Below, piece by piece: positions 46,647 through 56,352 of a DNA stretch of 64,000 nt; within the stretch, counting starts at the first letter, position 1; every line of letters begins with the position of its first letter. The position numbers and the translations under genes are program-made. Location: positions 412,170-476,169 of the forward strand of contig NBOG01000006.1 of the NCBI GenBank assembly GCA_002104535.1. Reading direction: 5' to 3'. The notes beneath the pieces were generated by a model, which worked only from the letters and a program-made list of their open reading frames with translations, did not search any database and was not told the origin of the DNA. The DNA comes from Cognaticolwellia sediminilitoris (lineage in GTDB: Bacteria; Pseudomonadota; Gammaproteobacteria; Enterobacterales; Alteromonadaceae).

Positions 46647-48587
46647 TTATAGGTGTGTTTTTAGGAATTCTCCCAAAGCTTTAAATGCCGCTAACCTGTT
46701 ATCATTTTCATCAAGGAAGTGTGTGCCGTATTTAAATTCTTCATACTCTACATTAATGCCAGCATTCTTAGCTTTAGTAAAAAACTCACGAGATTGAGAA
46801 GCATTAACCCTAGTATCATTAACACCATGAATCAGTAAAATTGGAGATTTAATTTTATCTAAATGATATTCAGCCGAATTATTTTTAAGATCTTTAACTA
46901 CTTCATCGTCATTAATATCTCCAATAGTCTCTCTTACATGAGCTCGTAACCCGCCTTTCCATCGGCTATCCTCTTTGGCTAATTCATATAAGTTTGATAT
47001 ACCTGCGATACTAACAATACATTTAAATTGTTCTGGACGTTGAAATGAAGCGGTTAATGCAACATACCCCCCGTAACTTCCACCAACGATGCAGGCGTTA
47101 TCCGTATCAACGACATTTTGTTTAGCTATCCAATCAATAGAGTCATAGACATCTTGTTGCATCCTTTTACCCCACTGTTGATAGCCCTTATGTTGGTAAC
47201 GTGTACCAAAACCACCAGAGCCTCTAAAATTAACCTGTAATACCGCATAACCCAAGTTTGTTAAGTACTGAACATAAGGGTCGAAATATTGGTAATCTCT
47301 AGGACCAAAAGGTCCACCGTGTGGGTGAACAATTAGTTTAGGCTTCGTATCCGAAGGTGCACTTGGCATGGTGATATAGCCATTTAACTTCATACCATCC
47401 GTTGCTTCAAATTCGAACGCTGATTTGTTACCTAAAGCTTTACCTTCAAGATATGGGTATTGACTAAACCAAAAGCCTCCAGCTTTTTTATGTAAATCCA
47501 ACCAGAAATATTTACTCGGTGTATTATGCTCTTGAGCCATTACCAATATTTTTTTTCTATCAATACTCCAACTAGCAATACTAGTTTTGTAAGTTTTAAA
47601 ACTATTGGTAACTATTTTATGAATATTATTATCTGATTCATCAAAAAAATGTGTTTGCAAATAGTTATCAGCATATCGAACACCAATAATTTTACTACGC
47701 TCAAAATTGAAAATAGCACCATTCAAGTCATACTTATCATGACTGTATATTAATTTATCGAAAGTCCCACTTTTAATGTCATAAAGCCAAAGGGCATTAA
47801 GCCCTGTTTTATGATCACTCAATACATAAACCTTATCATCTTCTACTAGTAAAGGTACGAAGGTTTCTTTTTCATAATATTTTTTCTTATGGAGTAATTG
47901 CCAGTCGTTTGACTCTTCACTTTTAAACCAAAATGTTTGTGTTTCGTTAGTTTTGTCATCTTCATCTAATCCATAGCCAAATACGACTTCACCTTCTTTA
48001 TTAACCCCCCAAGAATGTACGTTGTATTTATTAGCAAAAACTTTTACGAAATCATTTTTATATATATTAACTTTAAATACCGAAGGTGCTTTATCTTCTC
48101 GGTTGTATAGCTGAACTAGAATATTGTTACTGTCATTTGGTAAACTAGAAATAAGCCTAGGCGACATTCGTTTAAGCCAATCAGGGGCATCTTTTTTTAA
48201 GTTACGCTTGATTTCTATCAGATCAGTGCCATCTTTGTTCACCGAAAACAGTCGGCTAATTCGGTATCTATCTCCAAACCCACTAGTCGCATAGCTTGCC
48301 GAAATAATCAAACGGTCGTTGTTTGCCCAGTATATGGTATCAATGCGATCTTGAGATTTCTTTAATTTGACAATAGTCTCGAGGTCATTACTTCCAAAGT
48401 TGCTCACAACTATACTCGGCCCATCTTCGTTATTAAATACTGCTGCAACAAGACTACCATCCGGTGATACCCTAGCTTTTGTCATCATTGGCAAATGACC
48501 GTATTGCTCATAATTTAAGCTCGGTGTTTTTGCATACCCTAAACAGGTCACAAGACTCAAGATAAGTATTAATAATATTTTTTTCAT
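46647..48587 (-). CDS. Secreted S9 family prolyl oligopeptidase-type peptidase
   Basis: A 646-residue exported serine peptidase (signal about 1-19, ending GYAKT). An N-terminal seven-bladed beta-propeller (about 30-375) restricts substrate access. The C-terminal alpha/beta-hydrolase domain has the nucleophile in GGSYGGYVALTAS, Asp in HGVNDTRV, and His in YGTHFLDENDNR. PHGGPFGPRDYQYFDPYVQ is the oxyanion-side motif (GGPF). It belongs to the acylaminoacyl/dipeptidyl-peptidase S9C-like group and probably degrades peptides in the periplasm or outside. AGGATG lies before the ATG. It has its own terminator. Confidence 0.92.
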   Translation of the reverse strand: MKKILLILILSLVTCLGYAKTPSLNYEQYGHLPMMTKARVSPDGSLVAAVFNNEDGPSIVVSNFGSNDLETIVKLKKSQDRIDTIYWANNDRLIISASYATSGFGDRYRISRLFSVNKDGTDLIEIKRNLKKDAPDWLKRMSPRLISSLPNDSNNILVQLYNREDKAPSVFKVNIYKNDFVKVFANKYNVHSWGVNKEGEVVFGYGLDEDDKTNETQTFWFKSEESNDWQLLHKKKYYEKETFVPLLVEDDKVYVLSDHKTGLNALWLYDIKSGTFDKLIYSHDKYDLNGAIFNFERSKIIGVRYADNYLQTHFFDESDNNIHKIVTNSFKTYKTSIASWSIDRKKILVMAQEHNTPSKYFWLDLHKKAGGFWFSQYPYLEGKALGNKSAFEFEATDGMKLNGYITMPSAPSDTKPKLIVHPHGGPFGPRDYQYFDPYVQYLTNLGYAVLQVNFRGSGGFGTRYQHKGYQQWGKRMQQDVYDSIDWIAKQNVVDTDNACIVGGSYGGYVALTASFQRPEQFKCIVSIAGISNLYELAKEDSRWKGGLRAHVRETIGDINDDEVVKDLKNNSAEYHLDKIKSPILLIHGVNDTRVNASQSREFFTKAKNAGINVEYEEFKYGTHFLDENDNRLAAFKALGEFLKTHL

Positions 48588-48654
48588 TGTTGCATCCTAG
48601 CTATTGTTATTTGTTAATTCATTGTTCAGGGTATTTATACCCTATTTACTTAAA

Positions 48655-48682
48655 ATAAAGCCAGTATACTTACTGACTTTAC
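48655..48682 (-). terminator. Terminator of the giant lipoprotein gene
   Basis: On the minus strand AAAGTCAG and CTGGCTTT pair (one G-U) around an 8-base loop, followed by ATTTT, 3 bases past the stop. Confidence 0.75.
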
Positions 48683-48685
48683 TCG

Positions 48686-51600
48686 TTAATTCGATGTAAA
48701 AACTACATTATCAATAAATGCAGAATCATTGCCTCGAACTACACTGCTATCCTTTCGATATTTAAAAGTAATAACATGAAGTCCAGGTGTCAGGTTAATC
48801 TCATGAGTTTGCCAATTTTGTGCGCTAATTGTTAACAATTGAACACCATCTAAAAATACTTCGAGATAGTCACAGCAAGGTTCCGAATCTAATCGAGATT
48901 CGAAAGTAAAAGTTCCGGCAGCAAAGACATTACGGTAGTTAATAGTGCTTTCTTGATTATGACCAATAACGCCTGAGCGTAACACTTCATTTTCGATTGA
49001 CCACATGGCATCAGAATTTTCATTTTCTGACCAATGCTCAGATAAACTAGCAGCTGAAAAATCTATATAAAGCTCAGTAATATGATCTGGTGCTGACGAT
49101 GCATCATTAGGGTCGGTGTTGAATATTAAGACTTCATCGCCATCGTTAAACAAGTCGCCATCTGTATCCAGCATTAACGGGTCTGTAAAGTATGTTAGTA
49201 CTTCATCACCATCAGTTAGCCCATCACTATCCGTATCGATATTTTTAGGGTTCGTTTGGTAGGTACTCACTTCGTCAAAGTCATTAATGCCATCATTATC
49301 TGTATCTGCTTGAGTTGGGTTCGTGTCATTTAAAAACTCTGACAAATTATTCAAACCATCGCTATCTAAATCTTCAACAGCATCCATCGCATCGGTATCT
49401 GAAAACGCGTATCTACGCTCCCACCAACGTGGCATCCCATCAGCATCCTCATCAATAACGGGCACTATTGAAATAAATTTACCACGAAAGTTTGCCTCTT
49501 GAAGCTCAAGTTCAAGAAAGTCTAAGCTCACAGTTACCATTTGAGAATTACGGTTGGTCAAAATAATATTATTTTGGTCAAACATATTCATATCGTAAAT
49601 GGCACGATTAAAATTACTTTCAAAAGTATCATATAAATTTAAAATTTGATCTTCTACGCCTGATGAATGATAGCGTTTGATGATGCCGTTCCAAGAGGCT
49701 GTGTAAATGTTACCTGCCCCATCAACCGCGATAGCTCTTGCTTCAGTTATTGTAAAGCTGTCCATTAACTCCATAGTGCTTGGGTTGTATTTATCTACCT
49801 GTCGGCCTGATAAAGCATAAAGACTGTTATCCAACCCAACAACAATATCTATATATTCTTCGCCAGCAAAGAACTCAGTAACGTTGGTATCAAGGTTAAA
49901 ACGAACAATACCTGATGTACCATCACCAGAAGTAGACATATCGGTCACAAAAACCGTATTACCCAAATGTGCAATACCGCCATAGGAATCAACATTAACA
50001 ATTCCCCAACTCTCAAAAGCTCGGTGGCGCCATGTCCCCTCTAATGGGTTATAAATGGACAGTAACGGCTCATATACACCATTAATAACTGCAATCTTGC
50101 CATCATCTAGTACCGTTACGTCTCTTACACTGTTATTTTCCGATGGTATCAAAACAGATTGAACGAACTCTTTATCGTAGCTATAAAAATGCAATTGCTG
50201 CTCTACCACAGTTACAGACTGTACATTCATATCAAATAAACTTTCGAGCGGCCTGAAAAGAAAATTATCCAGATAAACACCACAATCGTTGGTTTTAAAT
50301 GTAATAGTATGTCGCCCTCTTGGGATCGAAACTTCTTGCGTGAACCAGTCAGAATAAGCACTAGTACTCAACAAATGCTCACCATCAATATAAATTGATA
50401 AGTATGAGCTGTATTGACACTGCGCTTTGAAATCAAAGGTTAATATATTGCCATTAAAAAAACGGTTAAATGAAATGGCCGCTTGATCCGATGAAAAAAT
50501 ACTGTAACTTCCATCACTACTTTCCAAGTTACTTACGCCCCAGCTGCTATTAGCTGTTTCATCAATAGTCCAATCATCAGGTATAGCACCTGATTCAAAC
50601 GACACATGTAGTGTCTCAAGCACTTCAGGTTTTGACTCACTATCTGTTGGGTCGGTACCTTCGATAAATTCATCTATGTTACTTATGCCATCGCTATCAG
50701 CATCAGTAAAAGCATCAGAATCATTCAACAAATCAAAACCATGAATGACTTCCCAACCATCTACCATGCCATCATTATCACTGTCTTCATTCAACGGGTT
50801 TGAGCCGTATACATTAACTTCTTCTGAATCACTTAAACCATCAAAATCAGAATCTTCAAGCGTTGGATTAGTTGCGTTTTGAAACTCTTCTAAATTAGTT
50901 AATTCATCACTGTCAACATTGAGTAAAGCATCAGCGCTATCTTGACTGTCAAGGCCGTATAATATTTCCCACCAATCAGCCATGCCATCGCCATCACTAT
51001 CTCCACTAATATTAATCGCGGTAATCGTGCCATTACTTTCTGTGATCAATAATGCCCCTTCGTTAGATAATGTGAAACTCCCACTTACTGGGTAGCTCCA
51101 TACCTGCTGCTGTGTTTCAATATCTATAGCGTAAGTATTGTTATAATCTTTCACAAAAACCAAATTAGTACTCGCGATAATACCTTCGCGTAAATTAGTA
51201 TTGTTTTGTGGCTTCCAAGTCCATTGCATTTCACCTGAGTACTCATCAACTACAACTAGCTCTCCTTCCTTCAAAGCAAATACTTGCCCTAAAGCCACAG
51301 TAGGAGCACCAGAATAGCCTTGATAACCTTCAATGCTATTTTGCCATAAGGTCTCAGCTGTTTGTCGATCGAAAGCCACCAAGGACGAATTCACAACTGA
51401 AAATATATTGCTGTTTTTACTATAAACTGGCGTAGCACAGTTTTCATACTGAAACTCTTCATCCGAATTACTCAATAAAACTTCACCAGTCGTATTATCA
51501 GCAATTTTAAAGCCATCTGAGAAATAATAGTATTGCGTTTCATCAACAGTTGGAGACCAATTACCACACCAAGATAGTTCACCAGTCCACAATAAATCAC

Positions 51601-54600
51601 CCGTTTCAGGGTCGAACTTATTACCTCCACCTGATACATAGACACCATTGTTAGTGATCGTTGGTGACTTTTCGCTGCCATTGTATTGATTAAAGTCACT
51701 GACAAACACGTTATCGCCAGTAACCATGTCAACAGCATAAAGTTGAGTGCCAGCTGAACCATAGGTTTGTAGGTAAACTTTATTGTTTCTATAAGAGGGA
51801 TGACTAATTGTATAGCTATCCGGGAAGCTCTTTTTCCAGCTTATTGCGCCATTCGCAGGATTTAAATTAAACAGCGTCATATCCCTTCCTGAGTAATACC
51901 CCGTCAGCATAATTCTTCCGTCTGCCGCAATTGCAGGACTTAGCGAATTAACATCATCCAAATTTACCATCCAACGTAATGATAAGTCACTGGCATTAAT
52001 ATGAGTTGCAATAAAGCCATTATGCCCAGCATTACCACGATGGTTCGTCCAAGGTTCACTCACTGGCAGACTATTAGCATCAGTTGGGTCGGTCGCTAAA
52101 AAGAATTCAAGTTTATTACTATAGGTATCGGCATCGAAATCAGTATCCGCATCGTCATCAGAAAGCGGTTCAAAACCATAACTAACTTCCCAACCATCAG
52201 GCATTTTATCGCCATCTGAATCACGATTAAGAGGTAAAGTTAAATAGGTATGGACTTCATCACCATCACTTAAGTCATCTCTATCAGTGTCCGCATTATT
52301 TGGGTTGGTTTGATAAGTCATTTCATCTAGATTAACTAAGCCATCATTGTCTGCATCATCTGCAGAATCATCGACATTAATATTTAACTGATGAGTAACT
52401 TCATATAAATCTGATAAACCATCTCCGTCGGTATCGCTGTTTAATGGATTTGAGAAATAAACCTCAATTTCTTCGCTATCAGTTAAACCATCTTCATCTG
52501 AATCGGTTGATAGCGGGTCTGTGCCATACTCGTTAACTTCTAAACCATCAGATAGGCCGTCGCCATCTGAATCGGCAACAAGTGGTGACGTGTTGTGTGT
52601 ATTAACTTCAGCACCATCAAGCAAGCCATCGTCATCAGTATCAGCTAGCGTAGGATTCGTTTTGAAGTTGAATTCTTCAAGATTTGTTAGACCATCGTTA
52701 TCAGAATCAAGTGCGGCATCTGTAGCATCGTTATCATCAAAGTTATATAACGACTCCCACCATAGCGGCAAGCCGTCTTGATCCATATCAACAATACCCA
52801 CAACAACAACATTTATCTCGCCATTACTTAAAAGCGTTATTACATTTACATCATCGTCGTTAGCGGCTAAAGCTATCGGTTGCCCCTCAACATTGATACT
52901 CGCATCTTGCGTAAAATCACTTAATTGCCAAATTTTAAGGTCGGAGTCTTCGCCATTAATTTCAATTGACAAGATAAGCTCAGCAGTCGTCAATATATCG
53001 GTTGCTTGTAGTTGCACATTTTCAATAGGTAGGTCAGCCTCAAGATCGTACAACCCCCCATTTGCAGAAATAAGGTATTTTCCATCAGATGAAATTCTTA
53101 AAGGGTTAGAAGCGCCAACGCTGCTATAAATGTCACCCTCATCTGTTATATGCCCGAGCGTTTGGTCAATCGTTTGGAAGTGTACATTGCCGTATTCTAT
53201 AGAATAAACTCTTGAGTCGGCTTCGTTCCAAATATAACTTTCTGAACTCGTATTCCAGTCTTTACTGTCAGTTATCTCACCAAACTGATCAATTATATAG
53301 TGAGTATTCCAAGCACCATTTGCATTTTCAGCTAAAATAAAATTCCCAGCAGAACCCATTCCATTGATCGCTCGCCCTAAGCTTGCAAAAGAAACCTCGA
53401 TTAACTCATCTAAATTAAATCGAGAGACTCTGCCAGAAGAATAACCAATATATAGTCGGTTATGCTCTGATGAGTATGCCATCACGCGGCTTTCGCCAAA
53501 GTCGCTATAGCTAGTTGCTGACATTACAAGTGGGTTGGTAAATTGGTTGGTCGATGATGACCAACGGTAAATTCTCTTGTTTACATTGCTCAGGAAATAG
53601 ATATTTCCGGCATCATCCGAAATCACCTTATCAGGGGTAAATACCGGTTGAGTTGATAAAAAGTCACAACCATTGTTATTACCATGAGCACTTAACCAAC
53701 ATGCAGAGTCTAGTGGAAATTCATCTATTGTAAGTGAACTGTTATCACCGGTACTGCCTTCATTCCAACTATCTGGATAGCCATCAAAATCACTATCAAG
53801 TGATGCTGCGTTATCAAATGGAAATGCGTCAACAGTGTTATTAATTCCATCGTTATCTGTGTCGTCACTAGGTAGGTAATTAAAAAATTGAACGCTTTCA
53901 TTGTTTTCAATCACTAACACCGCTTTATCAGAAAACGATTTAATTGCTTTTAAAGCACCTTGAATAATTTTAATTTCAACTAGATTTAAATCTGCATCAA
54001 GCCTTTTCAGGTTAATCTCATCACTAGTAGGTGACTGCTTCAAAGTAACTAAATCGCCATTTTCTAAGAAAAATGCATGGCTAAACTGATCACCAATAGA
54101 GCTTAACCAAGTTAATGTATTCGCGTTGTATATATCGCCACTGCCCAATAGCACTTTGCTACCATTGTTTGAAACAACGATAGGACCTTGAATACTATAA
54201 TCACCATGATAAGGAGACTCTTGAACATCAATGAACTGACCTGTGGTACTGATAGTACGATAATATAGGTCATTAGGTGAGATACCATCCCTGAAGTGAT
54301 ACAAGCGATTATTACTTGCATTCCACGCATTAACGCGTGAAGAGTCATAGTGATTATTGCTCTCGGCTAATTGGGTACCGCTGCGATCAAAAGTAACGTA
54401 AGTTCCAGCATACCCTCGACAGTCAAGCATAATTAATAATTCATCAGCATCAACTAAAGCATTAACACATTGTTCACCTTCAACAAAATCGACTAATGAA
54501 AAGTCTTCTGCAAGATATTTTAATGCTGACGCATTAAAACCAAGATATAAGCGCTGGTGCCCTTCATGAAAAATCATTGCGCTGACATTTTCAATAACTT

Positions 54601-56194
54601 GAACGTTCAGTACATGCTGCGAAATTAAGTCAAAAGTTACTAAGTTACCATTGTCTTGATATAAATAAGCAACTTCTTTTGACGATATAGCGATGAGATT
54701 GGCTGAGTTATCTACTAATAATGCTAAATAACAATTTTCGCCATCACCATCAGCAGCGGCAAAACAAAGCTCACTATTTGGATATGCATCAGCATTATCA
54801 CCAACACCATCACCATCAGTATCTGACCATTCGCTGGCATCAAACGGGAACAGATCTACGCTGTCTTCAATACCATCGCCATCGTCATCTGTATCAACAT
54901 CGTTAGCTATACCATCGCCATCAAAGTCAGATGCAGGGTGGTGGTTAATCATGGTATCTACATAAGCTTGTGCGCGAGCGACTAAAGCCGAAAAGTTACT
55001 ATCACCCGCGATAAAATCACCAAAAACAATTGTATTTATATAGGCTTCGGTATTAGTTTCATCAATGCTCAGGTTACTGTCTGCAATCAATTGTCGAGTA
55101 ATAGCTTGCTTTGCTTTTTCAATATAAAATTGCATTTCATCAATAGATATTTGCCCTGATGTCATCAATATTATTTTTTCACTTACCATTGCAAAAAGTT
55201 GATCGGTGAATGGCGATATAACAATACCCTCAATTAAATCACTTTCACGGTTCAGTATCGCTAAAGGCGGTAATGACAGTGTAATTGGCGTGGCAGTGAA
55301 GTCTAATTCAGGACGCGACAAATCTTGCGCGCCTTCACCAACATAAGCCCGTATCGGTGAGGTAGCAAATAGCTCAATGTTAGCAACGGGTAGTGATAAA
55401 CTATAACTTCCCGTGTCATCTGTTGTACTTGAAAACTCACCTTCATCAAAAGTAGTGTTAAAGTTTTCATCAACAAAAACTACAGCGCCACTGATATACC
55501 CATCAATGACTTTACCCTGAACTTCTATCGCATCATTAACAATAAGTGAAGCTTGAGTACTAACGGGTTCTTCAGCGCCATCATTTAACACTATATTAAA
55601 TTGGTAAGTACCTGAATCTTCAAGGCTAGGCGTACCTATTAAACTAGAGGTAGCGTCATCAAAAGCTAACCAATCGGGTTCATTTTGAAGCGAAATAGCA
55701 ACCGTATCCAAATCAGGATCTGACGCCTCAATCATAATACTTATGTTATTACGCTCAAGTACTTCAAAGGTAGTTGGTGACAGCAATTCAGGCTGGCGAT
55801 TAACATTAACAACTTCAATAGAAAATGCTGCAAGTGATGCTGAGTTAGTGCCATCAGACACTGAAATAACAATGTTCGTATAATCACCTGAATCGTCGAA
55901 ACTAGGTGTACCAGATAATAGGCCGGTATCAGTATTTATGGCTGCCCATGCTGGAATATTTTCTGCGGAATATAAAAGAGATGAACTTGCTGGATCCTTT
56001 ACAGATACTTGAAAAGAGTATGTTTGCATTTCATTAACAGATGCTTCAGGTACACCTGATAAAGTGATAACTTTTGGTGCTTCAATTTTTTTTGGTGGCG
56101 CTTTATCACTACCGCCACCACCGCCACAGGCAGATAAAACACAAATTGAAAACACGAGAAAAAATCGAACAACCGAATGGCTATACGTGAGCAT
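48686..56194 (-). CDS. Giant modular surface lipoprotein (2502 aa)
   Basis: The signal ends in LSAC followed by GGGGG, so it is a lipoprotein anchored at Cys23. Approximate order of modules: two putative-Ig (He_PIG/cadherin-like) domains (40-222), a carboxypeptidase-regulatory-like domain (225-310), a helical part (310-415), a thrombospondin type-3 Asp-rich block (421-476), a propeller-like region (481-770), TSP3 (773-831), a second propeller (832-1130), a long TSP3 block (1134-1378), a PQQ-type propeller (1381-1728), TSP3 (1730-1852), a jelly-roll-like domain (1858-1985), a propeller (1985-2240), TSP3 (2245-2371) and a last jelly-roll-like domain (2372-2502). The TSP3 blocks (DSDGDG) should bind calcium. 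No catalytic site was seen; adhesion or polymer binding is the likely role. Confidence 0.9.
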   Translation of the reverse strand: MLTYSHSVVRFFLVFSICVLSACGGGGGSDKAPPKKIEAPKVITLSGVPEASVNEMQTYSFQVSVKDPASSSLLYSAENIPAWAAINTDTGLLSGTPSFDDSGDYTNIVISVSDGTNSASLAAFSIEVVNVNRQPELLSPTTFEVLERNNISIMIEASDPDLDTVAISLQNEPDWLAFDDATSSLIGTPSLEDSGTYQFNIVLNDGAEEPVSTQASLIVNDAIEVQGKVIDGYISGAVVFVDENFNTTFDEGEFSSTTDDTGSYSLSLPVANIELFATSPIRAYVGEGAQDLSRPELDFTATPITLSLPPLAILNRESDLIEGIVISPFTDQLFAMVSEKIILMTSGQISIDEMQFYIEKAKQAITRQLIADSNLSIDETNTEAYINTIVFGDFIAGDSNFSALVARAQAYVDTMINHHPASDFDGDGIANDVDTDDDGDGIEDSVDLFPFDASEWSDTDGDGVGDNADAYPNSELCFAAADGDGENCYLALLVDNSANLIAISSKEVAYLYQDNGNLVTFDLISQHVLNVQVIENVSAMIFHEGHQRLYLGFNASALKYLAEDFSLVDFVEGEQCVNALVDADELLIMLDCRGYAGTYVTFDRSGTQLAESNNHYDSSRVNAWNASNNRLYHFRDGISPNDLYYRTISTTGQFIDVQESPYHGDYSIQGPIVVSNNGSKVLLGSGDIYNANTLTWLSSIGDQFSHAFFLENGDLVTLKQSPTSDEINLKRLDADLNLVEIKIIQGALKAIKSFSDKAVLVIENNESVQFFNYLPSDDTDNDGINNTVDAFPFDNAASLDSDFDGYPDSWNEGSTGDNSSLTIDEFPLDSACWLSAHGNNNGCDFLSTQPVFTPDKVISDDAGNIYFLSNVNKRIYRWSSSTNQFTNPLVMSATSYSDFGESRVMAYSSEHNRLYIGYSSGRVSRFNLDELIEVSFASLGRAINGMGSAGNFILAENANGAWNTHYIIDQFGEITDSKDWNTSSESYIWNEADSRVYSIEYGNVHFQTIDQTLGHITDEGDIYSSVGASNPLRISSDGKYLISANGGLYDLEADLPIENVQLQATDILTTAELILSIEINGEDSDLKIWQLSDFTQDASINVEGQPIALAANDDDVNVITLLSNGEINVVVVGIVDMDQDGLPLWWESLYNFDDNDATDAALDSDNDGLTNLEEFNFKTNPTLADTDDDGLLDGAEVNTHNTSPLVADSDGDGLSDGLEVNEYGTDPLSTDSDEDGLTDSEEIEVYFSNPLNSDTDGDGLSDLYEVTHQLNINVDDSADDADNDGLVNLDEMTYQTNPNNADTDRDDLSDGDEVHTYLTLPLNRDSDGDKMPDGWEVSYGFEPLSDDDADTDFDADTYSNKLEFFLATDPTDANSLPVSEPWTNHRGNAGHNGFIATHINASDLSLRWMVNLDDVNSLSPAIAADGRIMLTGYYSGRDMTLFNLNPANGAISWKKSFPDSYTISHPSYRNNKVYLQTYGSAGTQLYAVDMVTGDNVFVSDFNQYNGSEKSPTITNNGVYVSGGGNKFDPETGDLLWTGELSWCGNWSPTVDETQYYYFSDGFKIADNTTGEVLLSNSDEEFQYENCATPVYSKNSNIFSVVNSSLVAFDRQTAETLWQNSIEGYQGYSGAPTVALGQVFALKEGELVVVDEYSGEMQWTWKPQNNTNLREGIIASTNLVFVKDYNNTYAIDIETQQQVWSYPVSGSFTLSNEGALLITESNGTITAINISGDSDGDGMADWWEILYGLDSQDSADALLNVDSDELTNLEEFQNATNPTLEDSDFDGLSDSEEVNVYGSNPLNEDSDNDGMVDGWEVIHGFDLLNDSDAFTDADSDGISNIDEFIEGTDPTDSESKPEVLETLHVSFESGAIPDDWTIDETANSSWGVSNLESSDGSYSIFSSDQAAISFNRFFNGNILTFDFKAQCQYSSYLSIYIDGEHLLSTSAYSDWFTQEVSIPRGRHTITFKTNDCGVYLDNFLFRPLESLFDMNVQSVTVVEQQLHFYSYDKEFVQSVLIPSENNSVRDVTVLDDGKIAVINGVYEPLLSIYNPLEGTWRHRAFESWGIVNVDSYGGIAHLGNTVFVTDMSTSGDGTSGIVRFNLDTNVTEFFAGEEYIDIVVGLDNSLYALSGRQVDKYNPSTMELMDSFTITEARAIAVDGAGNIYTASWNGIIKRYHSSGVEDQILNLYDTFESNFNRAIYDMNMFDQNNIILTNRNSQMVTVSLDFLELELQEANFRGKFISIVPVIDEDADGMPRWWERRYAFSDTDAMDAVEDLDSDGLNNLSEFLNDTNPTQADTDNDGINDFDEVSTYQTNPKNIDTDSDGLTDGDEVLTYFTDPLMLDTDGDLFNDGDEVLIFNTDPNDASSAPDHITELYIDFSAASLSEHWSENENSDAMWSIENEVLRSGVIGHNQESTINYRNVFAAGTFTFESRLDSEPCCDYLEVFLDGVQLLTISAQNWQTHEINLTPGLHVITFKYRKDSSVVRGNDSAFIDNVVFTSN

Positions 56195-56279
56195 AGTTAA
56201 ATCCCTTTAAAGATATTATAATTTTTATTAAAAGAACTTTAACAAAGTAACCATTTAAATACAATTTATGCCCAAACAC

Positions 56280-56307
56280 AAAAAAGCCAGCTTCTAGGCT
56301 GGCTTTT
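56280..56307 (-). terminator. Terminator of lpdA
   Basis: The stem AAAAGCCAGC / GCTGGCTTTT with a 6-base loop and T run on the minus strand, between the lpdA stop and the giant lipoprotein gene start. Confidence 0.9.
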
Positions 56308-56352
56308 CAATTAGTTAAATTGTCTTGTCCTGCAATGTGTTCTCGTGATTAA

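Noticed and set aside
54721..54906. His/Gln-rich 61-codon plus-strand frame
   Set aside because: It is the reverse reading of the Asp-rich TSP3 repeats, where GAT codons become ATC or CAT-type triplets.
49080..54940. Regular repeats suggestive of a CRISPR or satellite array
   Set aside because: They are the coding repeats of TSP3 Asp-rich motifs in the giant lipoprotein, with variable unit length and an intact frame.
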